23,945 bases of DNA. It comes from JBEKSX01 sp049516635 (GTDB lineage Bacteria; Bacteroidota; Ignavibacteria; Tepidaquicellales; OLB5). Position 1 is the stretch's first letter. The number at the start of each line of letters is the position of its first letter. Below are positions 21,555-23,945 of this stretch, in pieces. The notes beneath the pieces were generated by a model that made no database searches, was not told the origin of the DNA, and saw nothing but the letters and a program-made list of their open reading frames with translations. The DNA lies in NCBI GenBank assembly GCA_049516635.1, contig JBEKSX010000051.1:1-23945 (forward strand), in the 5' to 3' direction. The position numbers were made by a program, and so were the translations under genes.

Positions 21555-23106
21555 TCAACATTTTCCTTGTCCCTATCACATTCCCATCCACCGTCATCCT
21601 GTAAAAATACACCCCCGATGAACAGAACTTACCCATAAAGTCCACCTCATACTCACCGGCATTTTGTTTCTGGTCAACCAGTCTTTGTATTTCTCTGCCG
21701 AGTATATCGTATGCAATTATTCTTACATATCCCGCTGACTTCAGGCTGTATGGTATCACCGTGCGGGGATTGAAAGGATTGGGATAGTTTTGTTTTAAGA
21801 CATAATCCTTTGGTAATTCCTTATTTTGCTGAACTATTCCTATATACCAGACCGTATCACCGCCTGTTGTTGTATGTATTCCTGTATAAATCAAATTGTT
21901 CGTCACGTAAGAATAATAAGAGACGTATGACCATCCTATTTTATTATTTACAAAATTCATTGTATAATACCCAGGTATACCAAATGATGTATCAGGTAAT
22001 TGAAACAACCAGTTATTTCCGCCATTTGTGGTGATGTAAATAATTCCTCTACTTGTAGTTGGTGAATATCTCAATGAGCCACCGGTTCCTCGAATTGTAT
22101 CCTTACTATTCTTAGAAAATTTATACATGCCACTAGAGGCAGTTATTAATCCACCAGATGGTAATCTTTGTATATGCCAATTTAAACCTCCATTTGTAGT
22201 TCTTACCATATTTGTATCACCCTCATTTGTATAATTATTTACATTAGATTTCCACCCATTTAAACTATCGGCAAAATACATATCAATGAATTCATTGTTC
22301 CAGCCGCCGCCACCCAGTTGAACCCAATTTTGGCCACTGTTCATTGTTCTGAACAACTGATAGCTAGTGCAGGCAAAGCCAATGTTGCGGTTGTACATAT
22401 AGATCTTATTTATTGGATTCTCGAATAGAGATATCTGCTCGCTCCAATTGTTTGCACCGTCTATTGTTCTGTAGATGCTTCCATTTATACCATTTTCTAC
22501 GATCCATATCGTATCTACATTTAACACGAACATATCATTGCAGTTTGGCAAGTTTGGTACATTTAGTGAAAACCAATTATCTCCTGCATTTGTACTTTTA
22601 TACAGAAATGCTCCACCCGAACTACCTTGTGCTATACCACAAGTATATCCAATACTACTATTAATAAATATAACCCTTTTGAAATTATTCCTATTTTTAA
22701 ATCTTATTGTCCAATTATCACCACCGTTCGTAGTCTTAAGAATATAACCGGAATCACTTGTAGTATTTATTTGAGTAACAGCCCAGCCATTCAAGCTATC
22801 TATAAAAGTAATATCATTTAATGGTTGATTATTCAAATTCGGCATAAACTGCTGGTACCAGCCGGACGGATGCGGCGTATCGGTAAAATTAAACCCGATG
22901 ATGAAAATGAGGATTGCGAGGTAGAATAAGAGAGTGCTGCCCGCCTGAAGCGGGTTCGCCTGTGGCGAAAGTCTATCGAGTGAATTTCCCGCTTGAGGCT
23001 GGTTCGCTTGAGGCGAAAGTATATCGAGTGTATCGAGTTTATCGGGTGTATTTCCCGCTAAAGAAGGGTTCTCATTAGGTGAAAGTATCTCGGGTTTTAA
23101 GCTCAT
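21544..23106 (-). CDS. T9SS-exported YCF48/BNR-repeat protein with sorting domain
   Basis: A 520-residue protein built from repeated (W/F)-x-x-(S/T)-x-(D/N)-G-G-x-N-W units, such as ILKTTNGGDNWTI, LYKSTNAGDNW, MVRTTNGGLNWHIQ and IYITTNGGNNWLFQ. Most are followed by I-x-F-x-(D/N)-x-x-x-G-(W/Y), the beta-propeller pattern of YCF48/BNR proteins. The C-terminal 85 residues are a type IX sorting domain: LPKDYVLKQNYPNPFNPRTV, DILGREIQRLVDQKQNAGEY, GVYFYRMTVDG and the final KMLMLK. The protein should be exported across both membranes and sorted to the surface. A hydrophobic segment (STLLFYLAILIFIIGFNF, about 57-74) looks like the export signal, but about 55 residues precede it. That extension is three translated copies of a palindromic repeat. 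The ATG overlaps the upstream gene's stop by 4 bases. Confidence 0.88.
   Translation of the reverse strand: MSLKPEILSPNENPSLAGNTPDKLDTLDILSPQANQPQAGNSLDRLSPQANPLQAGSTLLFYLAILIFIIGFNFTDTPHPSGWYQQFMPNLNNQPLNDITFIDSLNGWAVTQINTTSDSGYILKTTNGGDNWTIRFKNRNNFKRVIFINSSIGYTCGIAQGSSGGAFLYKSTNAGDNWFSLNVPNLPNCNDMFVLNVDTIWIVENGINGSIYRTIDGANNWSEQISLFENPINKIYMYNRNIGFACTSYQLFRTMNSGQNWVQLGGGGWNNEFIDMYFADSLNGWKSNVNNYTNEGDTNMVRTTNGGLNWHIQRLPSGGLITASSGMYKFSKNSKDTIRGTGGSLRYSPTTSRGIIYITTNGGNNWLFQLPDTSFGIPGYYTMNFVNNKIGWSYVSYYSYVTNNLIYTGIHTTTGGDTVWYIGIVQQNKELPKDYVLKQNYPNPFNPRTVIPYSLKSAGYVRIIAYDILGREIQRLVDQKQNAGEYEVDFMGKFCSSGVYFYRMTVDGNVIGTRKMLMLK
22939..23096 (-). repeat. Three translated palindromic repeat units inside the T9SS gene
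   Basis: Units start at 22940 (CCCGCCTGAAGCGGG, then TTCGCCTGTGGCGAA), 22988 (CCCGCTTGAGGCTGG, TTCGCTTGAGGCGAA) and 23054 (CCCGCTAAAGAAGGG, TTCTCATTAGGTGAA). Each is followed by AGT-TATCGAG-like sequence. The palindromes are perfect or nearly so in the first unit and decay to the third. They encode LSPQANPLQAG, LSPQANQPQAG and LSPNENPSLAG. The CCCGC...GCGGG core also occurs in intergenic DNA (521-534). Confidence 0.8.
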
Positions 23107-23945
23107 TTCTTTTTACTGCCCTTATTCTCTATATTATTTTTTTCATTCTTTATCTTAGTATTTTCCTGCTCGGGGTTCTTCATATCGGAAGCATCATTAT
23201 CATTTATATTTCTTATCCAGATGCCTCTGCCGTATGTAGCCGCTGCTATATAAAATTTTCCGTTATGGCTTGTGCTGTCAATATATTTTAATTCTGAAAT
23301 AATTAAAGAGCCGGGCATACCATTGTTCCACCGCTCCCAGTTCAAACCGCCGTTGGTTGACCTGAAAAACCCGAATGCGGTACCAAGGAATAATTTATCG
23401 GGGTCTGCAGGATTGGGAAACAGATCGCCGACCGCTATCATTTCGGGCAGATCGCCGGTTATATTTTCCCAGTTAATTCCCCGGTTTGTTGTTTTGAATA
23501 TCTTTTCACCCGGTGAACTTAAGCCATCCATCAAAGCATAAGCCGTATTATAGCCGGTATACGGTAAACTTACGGTTCTCACGTCTGCTGAAGCAGGTAA
23601 TCCCGAAGACCTTTCATACCACTCGCCTTTATCATACACTTTTAGTTTATTTACAGGATCCGGTTTCGGTCGTCCCTGAAAACATGCATAAACAACCGAA
23701 GGATACTGAGCTGAATGCGGTGTAACCCTGATATTATTCACGTTCTGAGAAAATGCGGATTCGTTCAACTTCATCCAGTTTTTTCCTAAATTTTTTGTAT
23801 AGTAAACATATTTACTGCAAATGGTATAAAATACCGGTGGATTTCCCCTGTCATTTCTTATTGCGCTTAATCTCGGATTACCCTTGCAATCATCTTTTCC
23901 GCTGGTTGTTTTTGTAAACTTTACGCCGTAGTCGGATGATACAAA
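23103..23945 (-). CDS. Partial BNR/sortilin-type repeat protein (5' end outside window)
   Basis: The frame is open from the right edge to TGA 23103, giving 280 visible residues. Residues before the first internal Met read as good family sequence (FVSSDYGVKFTKTTSG, YVYYTKNLGKNWMK), so the gene begins beyond the window. Repeats of the BNR/VPS10 type follow: IFKTTNRGINWENITGDLP, VGDLFPNPADPDKLFLGTA and FFRSTNGGLNWERWNNGMP. They end in FYIAAATYGRGIWIR, the usual close of such a propeller. The last 35 residues are charged and repetitive (NPEQENTKIKNEKNNIENKG, then SKKK), without a sorting domain. It overlaps the downstream T9SS gene by ATGA. The two may once have been one longer gene whose sorting domain now sits on the second product. 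Probably exported; the signal is not visible. Confidence 0.85.
   Translation of the reverse strand, partial: FVSSDYGVKFTKTTSGKDDCKGNPRLSAIRNDRGNPPVFYTICSKYVYYTKNLGKNWMKLNESAFSQNVNNIRVTPHSAQYPSVVYACFQGRPKPDPVNKLKVYDKGEWYERSSGLPASADVRTVSLPYTGYNTAYALMDGLSSPGEKIFKTTNRGINWENITGDLPEMIAVGDLFPNPADPDKLFLGTAFGFFRSTNGGLNWERWNNGMPGSLIISELKYIDSTSHNGKFYIAAATYGRGIWIRNINDNDASDMKNPEQENTKIKNEKNNIENKGSKKK

Noticed and set aside
22413..22821. Plus-strand frames within the T9SS gene
   Set aside because: They are shadows of the BNR-repeat coding sequence and show only low-complexity aromatic/Leu composition.

Overview
The window looks like a chromosome fragment from a Bacteroidota/Chlorobi-superphylum bacterium, most likely Ignavibacteriota or a near relative. 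The main evidence is a protein ending in a Por/type IX secretion (T9SS) sorting domain with the QNYPNPFNPRT motif, together with BNR/YCF48-type repeat proteins. A single-gene dnaE, AT-rich intergenic DNA and many short C/G-tract palindromes are compatible with this. No rRNA, tRNA or CRISPR array was seen.

Layout. 1-3570 is an accessory stretch of small genes: a cut-off zinc-finger-like protein, a secreted hypothetical, an orphan 91-residue protein and a DUF2007 membrane protein. It also holds two damaged DUF559 endonuclease genes in dense palindromic repeats. 3573-5252 is an orphan peptide-binding lipoprotein. 5486-12580 is one tightly packed plus-strand operon: TetR regulator, HlyD-type adaptor, ABC ATPase 1, TolC-type outer membrane channel, ABC ATPase 2 and two ABC-2 permeases. 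It is a complete tripartite efflux pump of the CecR-YbhGFSR kind. The usual fused double ATPase is split in two and the outer membrane channel gene sits between the halves. 12875-14586 holds a small secreted FnIII-like protein and three small membrane proteins, two of them tandem DUF4870 paralogues. 14753-18688 holds dnaE and trxA.

18990-21307 is a complete insertion sequence of the IS1595/ISXO2 type: 25-bp terminal inverted repeats (22/25 matching) and an 8-bp target duplication TTAATTAA. It carries a DDE transposase, a small overlapping accessory ORF and two opposite-strand passenger genes. The passengers share a leader whose hairpin covers their ribosome binding sites. The IS landed in the centre of a palindromic intergenic repeat, and the empty site can be reconstructed. 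21544-23945 (minus) carries two overlapping BNR/T9SS exported-protein genes. Three decaying copies of a palindromic repeat are translated in the N-terminus of one of them.

The points most worth following are: the complementary degeneracy of the two split ATPases; the passenger leader hairpin; an inverted two-hairpin module at 2216-2377 with compensated stem changes; and the repeated pairing of DUF559 genes with C-tract palindromes. All family names come from reading the translations, not from searches.
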